DNA of 64,000 nt from Nonomuraea pusilla (GTDB taxonomy: Bacteria; Actinomycetota; Actinomycetes; Streptosporangiales; Streptosporangiaceae), in the NCBI RefSeq assembly GCF_900109355.1, contig NZ_FOBF01000006.1, positions 62,001-126,000 on the forward strand, written 5' to 3'. The position numbers were made by a program, and so were the translations under genes. Under the pieces are notes generated by a model, which was not told where the DNA came from, did no database searches, and worked only from the letters and a program-made list of their open reading frames with translations. How positions within the stretch are numbered: position 1 is the stretch's first letter; every line of letters starts with the position of its first letter. Positions 37,643-46,556 of this stretch are shown here, piece by piece.

Positions 37643-40399
37643 TCAAGATTTATTGCGATGTGAGCGAATTTCCTCCTGGTAATACAGTAATTCCTCGAAG
37701 AATAGGAACAACTCGTCTATTTCGCCGATGACCGGTAGCCAGTCGTGGGTGCCCAGACCTTCGTGGTCCAGGGGTGACAGCAGGCGGGCGGCGGCACGCA
37801 GCTCGTTCGGCGGCAGCTCCACCAGCGCCAGGTCACCCACCCCGTAGCGGTAGGCACGCGCGAGCGGATGCGCCGCGCCGCGCACTCCCAGCGCGGCCAG
37901 CACCGCCTCCGCCGGATGGTGCGTGGCGGCTCCGTCCGCCAGCTCCGGGACGCCGGGGTTGGCGATCGCCACGAGGATCCGCAGCTCGGGCGGCAGCTCG
38001 CGGAGCTGCCGCGGTGGCCGGTCCAGCTCCGTGTGCCGCTGCCTGCGCGCCAGGAGCAGCAGCGCCTCGGGCGCGTGGCCACGCCGGGCACGAGACACCT
38101 CGTCCACGCACTCGGCGGGCGATCTGGACGAGACGGACATCCGGCGGGCGATGGCCTGCCGCACCAGCGACAGCGGCTCGGCCTGCAGCGCGTCCGCAAG
38201 CCTGTCGTACCCCTCGTCCGGGTCCTCCTTCAGCGCGTACGCGTAGCGGGCGGCCGGATCCGCGGCGTCCGAGGCGACGGGCCGCGCGCGTAGCTCCCGG
38301 GCGAGCAGGTCGAGGTCGCGCGGGGACTCCAGGCGGGCGGCAGCCCTGCTGACGCCCAGGCGCACCGCCTGCCGCACGGCCAGGGCCGCCAGCGCCGCGC
38401 CGACCAGGACGCCGGCCGCGACGAGCACCGAAGGCGCGGAGACCTGGGCGAACAGACCGATGCCCGCGCCGATGGCCGACTGGGCCAGTGCTGCGAGCGC
38501 GCCGGCTCCCGCCACCTGCAGCCACATCCGGCGCGACTTCACGGTGGCCGCCCGGGCCTTTCTGAACTCCTCCCAGTCCGCGGTCGCACGTTCGCGCCGG
38601 GCGGCGGTGATGAGCGCCACCAGCTCCGCGCGTCTGCCTTGCCAGCCGGTCGCCGCCCTCGGCTCCCGGAGCGAGGAAGGATCGATCGCGTGGGTGAGCC
38701 CGCGGCTGAGCGCCAGTCCCTCCAGCCGTCGCTCCGAGCTCAGCTCCTCGAGATACACGCGCAGCTCGCGCATCGTCTCCAGCAGCGTCAGCGGATCCCG
38801 CCCGTCCTCGCCGCCGCGGACCACGGCGGCGAGCTGCTCGGTGAGCTCGTCCATGCGGCGGGCGAACGCCGGGGATCCGTCGGCCACCAGGACGCGATGC
38901 ATCAGGCCCTGCAGGACGGCCAGCACCGTCGGGCTGACGTATCCGGTGACGAGCAGCGCGGTGAAGACCGCCTTCCCCTCCGACAGGGCCTGACCGACCT
39001 GGGCGAACGCCTCGACGACGTTGTCCACCTCGTCGTCCATGAAGACCGCCTCGCTGATCCTGACGACGGCGCGCGGGCGGTGGCGGTCGGGCAGCGCGAA
39101 CGACGTGCCCGTTCCCGGCGTCTCGACGCGTTCGGCACTGATCCCGGCCGACAACAGGGCGCGTTCGACGAGCATCGCGAGGTCGGCCGGCCCAGGGGCG
39201 TCGGCGCGCCCCGCCGCCGCCCCGGCCACGGCGGCGGCGTCGATGGCCGTGCCTGGCGTGGACGCCGCGAAAGCGGCCCAGGCGAGCTGGAGCAGCAGCC
39301 GCGTGTTCCCGCCGCTGTGGCGCAGCAGCTCCAGCAGCCCGTCCTCCGTGAAGGGGCGGATGCCGGCGCCGGGAGAACCGGCAGCGGCGATGTATGCGCC
39401 GACCACCAGCCGCGCCTCGTCCGGAGTGAGCGGCTGCAACAGGAACGCCCCGGAGCCGACACGCTGCCGCAGGTCCGGAGGCATGCAGTCCCAGCCGGCC
39501 GCGCTGGTGACCAGGAGCAGCAGTCCGGCGGCCCGCGGAACCATCTCGACCAGGCTCTGGAGCAACGAGACGTTCGCCGCTACCGGTGTCTCGTCGTCGA
39601 GCAGGAACTTCTCGCACTGGTCGAGCACCAGGACGAAGGGCCGTCCGGCGCGCGTCACCAGCTTGGCGAGGAGTTGCAGGCCGTACCTGCACGTGAGCGG
39701 GTCGTCGATCGGGCCTCCCACGCCGATGGCGTACGCGGCGTCGGCACTGATGGGCCTCCCGCACAGCCAGTCGTAGGCGGCGTCCGAGTACTCCGGGCGC
39801 AGGAGGAACGCCAGCGCCCGCTGGAAGCGGGGGCCGTCGCCCGTCACGGCCGCGATCTCCAGGGCCTGGTCCTCCAGCACTTTCCCGGCCTCCACCCGGT
39901 GTCTGGCGAACAGGTCGTACAGCCGGGCCGGGTCGTCGTCGAGTTCGGACAGGACGACGCCCCGCTCGTCCCCGGCTCTGTCGCCCGCCAGCGTGCCGAG
40001 GTGGCGCAGACTCAGGTCGGTGAGCAGGCTCTGCGGCAGCTGGGACACCAGGCGGCGGTAGGCGGCGACGAAGTCGTTCTCCTGGAACTTCAGGTAGACC
40101 TGGACGGCCTGAGGGTTCTCCTGGTCCACGCTCGCCATCATGTGGCGCGCCGCGTGCGTCTTGCCCACACCGTGGTGCCCGTGGAGGCAGCCGAGCCCGC
40201 CGTCGCGGCTGGCCTCGTCGGTGAACTCCCGCACGTAGTCCTCCGCCAGGCGTACGGCGCCGCGCACGCCGGGCAGGGGAGCAGTGGGGGTGCGCAGCGC
40301 CCAGTCCCGCAGGTAGTCGGGGAACGAGGTCTCCTCGGCGCTGCTCGTGCCCCTGGCCGGGAAGGGGTTGCGCCTGGGGTGGTCGGCGTGGTCAGCCAC
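37643..40399 (-). CDS. Large AAA-type P-loop ATPase with two C-terminal membrane segments
   Basis: The 918-residue protein has Walker A GHHGVGKTHAARH (K80) and Walker B PFVLVLDQCEKFLLDD (about residue 265), with TSAAGWD as a possible sensor 1. A middle domain of unknown type includes RAVVRISEAVFMDDEVDNVVEAFAQVG-like strands and AVFTALLVTGYVSP. Around residues 622-685 are two hydrophobic helices (WLQVAGAGALAALAQSAIGAG, split, and SVLVAAGVLVGAALAALAV). The last 230 residues are soluble and helical. I know no named family for the whole chain. It overlaps the preceding gene by 8 nt and lies upstream of fxsB, so the four genes look like one operon. Confidence 0.7.
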   Translation of the reverse strand: MADHADHPRRNPFPARGTSSAEETSFPDYLRDWALRTPTAPLPGVRGAVRLAEDYVREFTDEASRDGGLGCLHGHHGVGKTHAARHMMASVDQENPQAVQVYLKFQENDFVAAYRRLVSQLPQSLLTDLSLRHLGTLAGDRAGDERGVVLSELDDDPARLYDLFARHRVEAGKVLEDQALEIAAVTGDGPRFQRALAFLLRPEYSDAAYDWLCGRPISADAAYAIGVGGPIDDPLTCRYGLQLLAKLVTRAGRPFVLVLDQCEKFLLDDETPVAANVSLLQSLVEMVPRAAGLLLLVTSAAGWDCMPPDLRQRVGSGAFLLQPLTPDEARLVVGAYIAAAGSPGAGIRPFTEDGLLELLRHSGGNTRLLLQLAWAAFAASTPGTAIDAAAVAGAAAGRADAPGPADLAMLVERALLSAGISAERVETPGTGTSFALPDRHRPRAVVRISEAVFMDDEVDNVVEAFAQVGQALSEGKAVFTALLVTGYVSPTVLAVLQGLMHRVLVADGSPAFARRMDELTEQLAAVVRGGEDGRDPLTLLETMRELRVYLEELSSERRLEGLALSRGLTHAIDPSSLREPRAATGWQGRRAELVALITAARRERATADWEEFRKARAATVKSRRMWLQVAGAGALAALAQSAIGAGIGLFAQVSAPSVLVAAGVLVGAALAALAVRQAVRLGVSRAAARLESPRDLDLLARELRARPVASDAADPAARYAYALKEDPDEGYDRLADALQAEPLSLVRQAIARRMSVSSRSPAECVDEVSRARRGHAPEALLLLARRQRHTELDRPPRQLRELPPELRILVAIANPGVPELADGAATHHPAEAVLAALGVRGAAHPLARAYRYGVGDLALVELPPNELRAAARLLSPLDHEGLGTHDWLPVIGEIDELFLFFEELLYYQEEIRSHRNKS

Positions 40400-41384
40400 G
40401 GAAGCCTCCGAGCCCGTTCCATTTCCTGGCCTGCCAGATCTTGAGCCGCAGCCATTCCTCGTGGATGCGTAGATCGTCGTTCGGCCACGGCGCGTCCTCG
40501 TCGTACTCGCTCAGCCGGATGTCGAGCAGCGTCGAGAGGTGGCGCAGAGCCTCTCCGACGGTGTACGTCTCGCCCTCGAAGGCCCTCTGCACGCCCTGCG
40601 GCTCGAAGGGGGCGGGCGGGCTGCCGTTCCAGCGGCCGTGGGCCAGCGCCGCGATCTGCCTGGGAGTGAGCGTGTTCAGGTCGAAGACCTGCCCGCGCCT
40701 GGCGAACTCCTGCCGGTCGGCCTCGGTGAGCTGCACGGTGCCGGCGTGCGCGTACGCGTCGACGGTGAAGACCACCACGGTGGCGATGTTCTCGAACACC
40801 ATGGTGCCCAGGGTGAGCAGGTCCTTGGTGGAGACGCCCTCGTAGCGGATGCCGAAGCCGGTGTCGTGCGCCTTCATCGCCACGGCCGCGTACTCGGCGA
40901 TCTGCTGGAGGTCGTACTCGTTCATCGGCTCCCCGCGCGCCCGTCTGCTCAGCTCGATGAACAGGGCATGGAGGTTGGCCGGGATGTCGACGTTGTGGGA
41001 CACCATCCGGTTGCGCAGCCAGAGCAGGGTGGAGCGCAATACACCGTAGGCGTCGTGAGTCATGTCCCTGCGGTCGGCGCAGTGGGTGACGAAGGCGTAT
41101 CCGGGGAGACGGGCGGCGGCGGCTCGCCGGTAGAGGTACATGATGTGGTTGGCCAGCGAGGTGCGGCCGCTGTTGCCCACTCCGGTGATGAGGAAGAAGG
41201 CCGGCCGCTGCTCGCTCACCGCCCTCTCGACGGCTCTCTCGATCGCGGCGAGCCTGATGAAGCCCTCCAGTTCGAGCAGCAGCGCGCGGTCGGCCTCCGA
41301 CGCCAGGGGATCGAGCGGCCGGCCGGAGTAGGGGTTGCCCGAGGGCAGGCCGTACAGGTCGTAGCGGATGTCGGTGAAGCCCAT
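40392..41384 (-). CDS. P-loop NTPase-like protein with degenerate Walker A
   Basis: The 330-residue protein has the layout of a P-loop domain, but the phosphate loop reads GVGNSGRTSLANH with Arg74 where the invariant lysine should be. The Walker B-like strand ATVVVFTVDAYAH (around residue 200) has one aspartate and no following glutamate. A C-terminal region (about 250-330) is helical and ends RKWNGLGG. I infer a catalytically dead or weak partner of the intact ATPases on either side. It starts 3 nt after the KAP stop and overlaps the AAA gene by 8 nt, which indicates coordinated translation. Confidence 0.7.
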   Translation of the reverse strand: MGFTDIRYDLYGLPSGNPYSGRPLDPLASEADRALLLELEGFIRLAAIERAVERAVSEQRPAFFLITGVGNSGRTSLANHIMYLYRRAAAARLPGYAFVTHCADRRDMTHDAYGVLRSTLLWLRNRMVSHNVDIPANLHALFIELSRRARGEPMNEYDLQQIAEYAAVAMKAHDTGFGIRYEGVSTKDLLTLGTMVFENIATVVVFTVDAYAHAGTVQLTEADRQEFARRGQVFDLNTLTPRQIAALAHGRWNGSPPAPFEPQGVQRAFEGETYTVGEALRHLSTLLDIRLSEYDEDAPWPNDDLRIHEEWLRLKIWQARKWNGLGGFRG

Positions 41385-41387
41385 GCA

Positions 41388-42644
41388 TCACCCGCCGATC
41401 ATGGTGAGGTAGAGGGGGAGGTCGTCGGCGGACGCCTCGAAGGCCGAGCCGGCGAACAGGTCGGCCAGGAAGCGGTGCCTGTCCCTGGAGGTCTGCACCA
41501 GTTCCTGGAGCTGCTCGGCCTGCGACTTGAAGCGCGCCTGGAAGCCCTGGGGTGAGCCGGGCACGAGCTTGCCCTGATGGACGAGTTCGAGCGCGACGAG
41601 CAGGTCCGGCCGTCGCGCCGCCTCCGCGAAGAGCTCGGGGCTCTGCACCCGGAGTACCACCAGGCGGACGACCAGGTCGGTGTGGAGAGCGGCCAGGGCG
41701 GGACTCGCCTCGATGATCGCCTCCGTCACCTGCAGCAGGTTGAGCACGCGCTTGATCTTGCGCGGGTTCGGCACGACGATCCGCTCGAGCGTCGCCACGT
41801 GCGCCTTGGCCAGCTCGCCGGGCCTCGACTCCGCGATGAAGCGCCTCACCTCGGCCGGACCGAGCGGATAGAGGTGCAGCGGGAGCTGGATCATCTTGTC
41901 GAGGTACTCGTCGCCGATGGCCGCGTGCTGGCCGGGCGGGAAACCGAACGACTGGTACTTCACGGACACCCCGCGGTCGACGACCTCCTTGGCGAGCGCC
42001 ATGACGACGAACACGTTCCGCAGGTCGAGGAAGAGCTTGATCGACTCGAGCAGGTCGATGATCTGGTCGGGCTCGCACCGGTCGAGGTCGTCGATGAAGA
42101 AGACGATCGTGCGGCCCTGGCCCGCGAGCCGGTCGGCCTCCTCCTGCAGCAGGCCGCGGAGGCGCCCGGCCTGGCTGTCGACCTGGCCGCGCAGCTCGGC
42201 GTACTGCTGGGCGAGCCTGCCGATGCGCTCCACGCTCATGGATTCGAGCTTGAGCTTCTTCAGCAGTTCGTCGGCGGCCAGGTTGAGCATGATGGCGCCC
42301 AGGCGCTTGACGGTGTCGGTGAACCGCTGTCTGGGATCCTTCGCCAGTTCGTCGTGGAGGGCGTTCAGCAGGGGAAGCAGCATTTCGGCTTCGCGCCGGT
42401 GAACCCAGGGGTTGAAGTGCACCCGGACGAACCGGTCGCCGTGCCGGTCGAGGAGGCGCTCGTCGATCATCTGGAGCAGGGTGGATTTCCCGCTGCCCCA
42501 TGCGCCGTAAATCCCGATGGTGAAGGGCGTCTCGGTATGGGGATTTGTGATGACCGAAACAAGCGGATCGACGTAACGGCGAAATTGGAGAAGGTCTCCG
42601 CGCCAATTGACTGGAGCATCCGAGAGCATTGCGATATCGGCCAT
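41388..42644 (-). CDS. KAP family P-loop NTPase
   Basis: The 418-residue protein matches KAP NTPases: FTIGIYGAWGSGKSTLLQMIDERL holds Walker A (K53), VRVHFNPWVH is the conserved FNPW block, and TIVFFIDDLDRCEPDQIIDLLESIKLFLD (around residue 180) contains Walker B with the DDLDRC signature. FVVMALAKEVV follows. No obvious transmembrane insertion is seen, unlike many KAP proteins. KAP NTPases occur in membrane-associated signalling and in several phage-defence contexts. It is the first gene of the operon that ends with fxsB; the mycoredoxin gene lies 76 bp upstream on the same strand. Confidence 0.85.
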   Translation of the reverse strand: MADIAMLSDAPVNWRGDLLQFRRYVDPLVSVITNPHTETPFTIGIYGAWGSGKSTLLQMIDERLLDRHGDRFVRVHFNPWVHRREAEMLLPLLNALHDELAKDPRQRFTDTVKRLGAIMLNLAADELLKKLKLESMSVERIGRLAQQYAELRGQVDSQAGRLRGLLQEEADRLAGQGRTIVFFIDDLDRCEPDQIIDLLESIKLFLDLRNVFVVMALAKEVVDRGVSVKYQSFGFPPGQHAAIGDEYLDKMIQLPLHLYPLGPAEVRRFIAESRPGELAKAHVATLERIVVPNPRKIKRVLNLLQVTEAIIEASPALAALHTDLVVRLVVLRVQSPELFAEAARRPDLLVALELVHQGKLVPGSPQGFQARFKSQAEQLQELVQTSRDRHRFLADLFAGSAFEASADDLPLYLTMIGG

Positions 42645-42720
42645 CGTTCCTCCTTGGAAGAGGATGCACCGTGGCGATGGCCGAGCGGCGGCGGTTATCG
42701 AACTGTGATCCTGTCGCCGG

Positions 42721-42948
42721 TCAGAGGCGGGCGCGTATCTCGTCCACGGACGGGTTGACGAGGGCGGAGCCGTCGGGGAGGACGACGGTGGGGATCAGCC
42801 AGGAGCCGCCGTTCAGTTCGGCGATGAGCTCGGTCGCGCCGGGCGTCTGGTCCACGTCGATCTCGTCGTACGCGATGCCCTCGCGGGTGAGCTGTCCTTT
42901 GAGCCGCTGGCAGTGGCCGCACCAGGGTGCGCTGTAGATGGTGATCAT
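42721..42948 (-). CDS. Mycoredoxin / glutaredoxin-like protein
   Basis: This 75-residue thioredoxin-fold protein begins ITIYSAPWCGHCQRLKGQL, with the redox motif C-G-H-C at residues 9-12; mycoredoxin-1 usually has CGYC. LIPTVVLPDGSALVNPSVDEIRARL contains the cis-proline and the family C-terminus. Mycoredoxins reduce mixed disulfides formed with mycothiol, the actinobacterial thiol. It is divergent from the ABC transporter operon. It could be co-transcribed with the KAP gene, but nothing links it functionally. Confidence 0.92.
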   Translation of the reverse strand: MITIYSAPWCGHCQRLKGQLTREGIAYDEIDVDQTPGATELIAELNGGSWLIPTVVLPDGSALVNPSVDEIRARL

Positions 42949-42972
42949 CTATTTCCCATCCGAAAAGAGGGT

Positions 42973-43031
42973 TTGACCCGTGGGCGACCCACCGAATACT
43001 CTCGTGAGCCAATTGGAGTCTACCGGTAGAC
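42973..43031 (+). promoter_or_regulatory. Promoter and perfect 14-bp palindrome upstream of the peptide ABC operon
   Basis: TTGACC (42973-42978) and TACTCT (42997-43002) form a promoter with 18-bp spacing. GTCTACCGGTAGAC at 43018-43031 is a perfect palindrome that would lie about 10-23 nt after the start site, a classic repressor position. The XRE-cupin regulator at 50073 is one possible binder. Confidence 0.65.
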
Positions 43032-43077
43032 ACTGCAGCTAGGCGGGTTGGCCGGTCGTGTGAAAGTAGGGTCCCCG

Positions 43078-44706
43078 GTGGCCGAACTACCCCTCTCCCG
43101 GCGCTCTCTCCTGCGCTCCACCGCGCTCGCCGGCGGCCTGGCCGCGCTGCCCGCGCTGCTCGCCGCCTGCGGCTCCACCGGCCAGACCCCCGCCGGGGGC
43201 TCCGGCGCCAAGGCCGCGTCCGACGTGCTGCGCGTCGCCCTGCCGTCCTCCATCGGCTCGCTCGACCCGGGCAAGGAGGCGGGCATCATGAACTACGTCG
43301 TCGCCCTGCTCGTGCAGGAGGCCCTGGTCGGGGTCGGCGCCGACGGCAGCCTCCAGCCCGCGCTCGCGAAGTCCTGGACCAGGAAGGACGCCACCACCTA
43401 CGTCTACACCCTGCGCGACGGCGTGACGTTCTCCGACGGCAGCCCGCTGACCGCCGCCGACGTCGTCGCCAGCCTGGAGCTGCACGCGAGGAAGGGCTCG
43501 ACCACGGCCTTCGCCTACGCGTACGCCGGCGTCGACTCGGTCAAGGCCACCGGCCCCGCCGAGGTGACCATCACCCTCAGCAAGCCCGACGCCTCCTTCG
43601 CCTGGACCCCGTCGCCCGGCACGCTCCTCGTCAGCAGCGCCGCCTTCCTCAAGGCCACCGGCGACCGCGTCGGCACGCCCGAGGGCAAGCTGCTCGGCAC
43701 CGGGCCGTACAAGGTGGCGGAGTTCGCCCCCGACTCGCACGTCACGCTGGAGCGCAACGACGCCTGGTGGCGCGGCAAGGCGCCGTACCGGCAGATCAAG
43801 ATCGACTTCATCCCCGAGGAGTCGACCCGGCTGCTCGCCATGCGCGGTGACTCCGTGGACGTCGCCCTGAACGTCCCCGCCGAGCAGTTCGACCAGTGGA
43901 AGGCCATCTCCGGGGTGCGCCTGGAGACCGCGGGCGACCGCTCCCTCGTCACCCTCGCGTTCAACACCTCCAGGAAGCCCTGGGACGACGTCCACGTCCG
44001 CAGGGCCGTCGCCCACGCCGTGGACAGGGAGGGCATCGTCAGGAGCGTCCTGCGCGGCCACGGCACCGTCGCGAGGACCATCCCCGACCCCGCCCAGTGG
44101 GGCGGCGTCCTCGACGCCGCCGCCGTCACCGCCCTCTACCAGAGCATCCCCCAGTACGACTTCGACCTGGCCAAGGCCAAGGCCGAGCTGGCGCAGTCGG
44201 CCACGCCGCAGGGGTTCAGCGACACGCTCACCTACCCCGCCAGCGGCCCGCAGCTCGGCCGCGCCGCCCTCACCCTCGCCCAGAACCTCAAGACCATCGG
44301 CATCACCCTGGACGTCAAGGAGGTGCCGCTGGAGCAGTGGATCGCCGACCTCGGCAAGCACGCCTCCGGCGTCTACCTCGGCTGGTACTTCGCCACGACC
44401 GGCGACCCCGCCGAGTACGTCAACCAGCTCCTGCACGGCGGCGCCACCGGCGAGAACGGCACCAACATCGCCGAGTACGACAACGCCGACGTCACCCGGC
44501 TCCTCGACGACGCCAGGAAGAGCACCGACGACGCGGCCCGGGGCAAGCTCATCGGCGAGGCCCTGGTGAAGGCCGCCGCCGACGTGCCGTACCAGCCGCT
44601 GTGGTGGGGCGAGGCGGCCACCGCGTTCGGACGCTCCGTCGCGGTCGAGGGCTTCGGCCCGTACTTCTTCGTCGGCCCGTGGGCGGCGAAGCTGGCGGCC
44701 CACTGA
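43078..44706 (+). CDS. Peptide/nickel-type ABC transporter substrate-binding lipoprotein (family 5)
   Basis: The roughly 542-residue protein has a Tat-like lipoprotein signal (SRRSLLRSTALAGGLAALPALLAAC) with lipobox LAAC near residue 32. The mature part is a family 5 solute-binding protein: IGSLDPGKEAGIMNYVV, YTLRDGVTFSDGSPLTAADVV, GTGPYKVAEF and FIPEESTRLLAMRGDSVDVAL are signatures. Such proteins capture peptides, opines, nickel or sugars outside the membrane. The start could be GTG 43078 or GTG 43060; 43078 has AGGG at proper spacing. Its stop overlaps the next start (TGATG). Confidence 0.92.
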   Translation: MAELPLSRRSLLRSTALAGGLAALPALLAACGSTGQTPAGGSGAKAASDVLRVALPSSIGSLDPGKEAGIMNYVVALLVQEALVGVGADGSLQPALAKSWTRKDATTYVYTLRDGVTFSDGSPLTAADVVASLELHARKGSTTAFAYAYAGVDSVKATGPAEVTITLSKPDASFAWTPSPGTLLVSSAAFLKATGDRVGTPEGKLLGTGPYKVAEFAPDSHVTLERNDAWWRGKAPYRQIKIDFIPEESTRLLAMRGDSVDVALNVPAEQFDQWKAISGVRLETAGDRSLVTLAFNTSRKPWDDVHVRRAVAHAVDREGIVRSVLRGHGTVARTIPDPAQWGGVLDAAAVTALYQSIPQYDFDLAKAKAELAQSATPQGFSDTLTYPASGPQLGRAALTLAQNLKTIGITLDVKEVPLEQWIADLGKHASGVYLGWYFATTGDPAEYVNQLLHGGATGENGTNIAEYDNADVTRLLDDARKSTDDAARGKLIGEALVKAAADVPYQPLWWGEAATAFGRSVAVEGFGPYFFVGPWAAKLAAH

Positions 44707-46556
44707 TGACCGGTCCGCTGAAGGTCCACGAGGAGCTCGCGGGCCTGGTCCTGCCCGAGTCCGTGGCGCTGCACCCCGACGGCGACCGGGTCGCCTGCGT
44801 GCTCGACGGCGCCGCATACGTCGCCGGGTTCGGCGGGGAGCGGATGGCCGTCCCCGGCGCGGCGCCGTGCGCGCTCGTCCGCTGGCTGCCCGACGGGCGG
44901 CTGCTCCTGGCCGGGGGCGACCGCGTCGAGGTCAGGGGCCCCGGCCTGGAGCCCGGCTGGAGGGCGACCGTCGAGGGCGAGATCGAGGACGCGATCCCCG
45001 GCGACGACGGCACCGTCCTGGTGCGCGTGGCCGACCCGGGCAGCGAACGCGACGGCAGCCACCTCGGCCTGCGCGTGGCCGACCCGGGCGACCCGTTCGT
45101 CAGGACGCCCGGAGGGCGGCTGCGCAGGCTCGTCCGGTTCACGATCGGCGACGCCCTGCCCCGCCCCGTCGCGCTGCCCGGCCTGACCGTCTGGGACGCC
45201 GACTGGCGCGGCGGCCGCGCCCTGGCCGTGACCTCGGCCGACGAGACGCCGGGCGGCTACTACCACCCCCGGCTCGACCTGGTCGAGGACGGCGCCGTGC
45301 GGACGCTGCACCGCACGTCCTGGCAGCTCGCCCGGCCCAGGCTGGCCCCCGGCGGCCGTGCCGCGGTCGTCGTCGAGGGCCTGTCGATCGTCTCGGGCCG
45401 CGTCCTGCGCGCCGACCTCGTCACCGGCGAGGTCGCTCCGCTCGGCGACGTGGACGACGTCACCGACCTCGGCTGGCTCGACGACGACACGCTCTGGTTC
45501 ACCGGCTGGTCCGGCACCGGGGTGCACGGCGGCCTGCTGAGCGCCGCCGACGGCCGCGTGCTGCGCCGCTGGACCGCCTGGGGCACGCTGGGCGGCCGCG
45601 ACGGCCAGCCGTCGCTGTCGGTGGACCGGTCAGGCACGCTGGCCGCCGCCTGCTGGGAGACGGCAGGGCAGCCCCCGGAGATCGCCGTCGCCGCCCTGAC
45701 CGAGGGCGACTGGCGGGCCGTCACCTCGTTCAACGCCGGGCTGGCGCGGCTCGCCGTCCCCCAGGAGGAGATCACCTGGACGGGGCACGAGGGCCTGCCG
45801 GTCTCCGGCCTCCTCCTCGGCGGGCGACCGTCCGGCGGCCCGAAGCCGCTCGTCGTGATCGCGCACGGCGGGCCCACCTGGCTGTGGTCCAGCGCGTTCG
45901 CCCCGGCCGAGTCCGGGCAGCTCGCCCTGCCGCTCGCGCACGCCGGGGCCGCCGTGCTGCTGCCCAACCCGCGCGGCAGCAGCGGACGCGGCCAGGACTA
46001 CGCCCGCGCCGTCATCGGCCGCGTCGGCGAGGCCGACCTCGCCGACCTGCTCGCAGGAGTGGACCACCTCGTGGCCGCCGGCGTCGCCGACCCCGGCCGC
46101 CTGGCCGTCATGGGGCTCAGCTACGGCGGCTACCTGACCGCCTGGGCCGTCACCCGCACCGGCCGCTTCCGCGCCGCCGTCGTCATGTCGGGCGTCACCG
46201 ACTGGCTGAGCTTCTCCACCGCCAGCAACCTCGCCGGCGGCTTCGACCCGCTCTACCACGCGGGCGCCGACCCGGCCACGCCCGAGGGCCGCGAGCGGCT
46301 GGCCGCCCGCTCGCCCGTCTACCACGCCGCCGACGCCGCCCGCGGCGGCACACCCACCCTGATCCTGCACGGCGACCAGGACAGGACCACCCCGCTCGGC
46401 CAGGCCGAGCAGCTCTACCGGGCCTGGACGGCGGCGGGAATGAGCACCGAACTCGTCGTCTACCCTCGGGAGGGCCACGAACTGGTCGAACCCGCCCACC
46501 GCAGGGACGCGGCCGAACGCGTGGTCGGCTGGCTGACGGAGGGCGGGGTGCTGTGA
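44706..46556 (+). CDS. S9 family (prolyl oligopeptidase-like) serine peptidase
   Basis: The 616-residue protein has an N-terminal beta-propeller-like region (1-370) and a C-terminal alpha/beta hydrolase. The nucleophile is in MGLSYGGYLTAW (GxSxGG, about residue 475), the Asp in LILHGDQDRTTPLGQAEQLY, and the His in YPREGHELVEP. There is no signal peptide, so it should act inside the cell. It sits between the binding-protein and permease genes with 1- to 4-nt overlaps, which suggests it cleaves peptides imported by the transporter. Confidence 0.92.
   Translation: MTGPLKVHEELAGLVLPESVALHPDGDRVACVLDGAAYVAGFGGERMAVPGAAPCALVRWLPDGRLLLAGGDRVEVRGPGLEPGWRATVEGEIEDAIPGDDGTVLVRVADPGSERDGSHLGLRVADPGDPFVRTPGGRLRRLVRFTIGDALPRPVALPGLTVWDADWRGGRALAVTSADETPGGYYHPRLDLVEDGAVRTLHRTSWQLARPRLAPGGRAAVVVEGLSIVSGRVLRADLVTGEVAPLGDVDDVTDLGWLDDDTLWFTGWSGTGVHGGLLSAADGRVLRRWTAWGTLGGRDGQPSLSVDRSGTLAAACWETAGQPPEIAVAALTEGDWRAVTSFNAGLARLAVPQEEITWTGHEGLPVSGLLLGGRPSGGPKPLVVIAHGGPTWLWSSAFAPAESGQLALPLAHAGAAVLLPNPRGSSGRGQDYARAVIGRVGEADLADLLAGVDHLVAAGVADPGRLAVMGLSYGGYLTAWAVTRTGRFRAAVVMSGVTDWLSFSTASNLAGGFDPLYHAGADPATPEGRERLAARSPVYHAADAARGGTPTLILHGDQDRTTPLGQAEQLYRAWTAAGMSTELVVYPREGHELVEPAHRRDAAERVVGWLTEGGVL

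Noticed and set aside
31262..42644. A classical TIR or nuclease-armed anti-phage STAND system
   Set aside because: None of the NTPases carries a recognisable TIR, nuclease, protease or pore-forming domain; the radical SAM enzyme and peptide fit a RiPP-linked system better.
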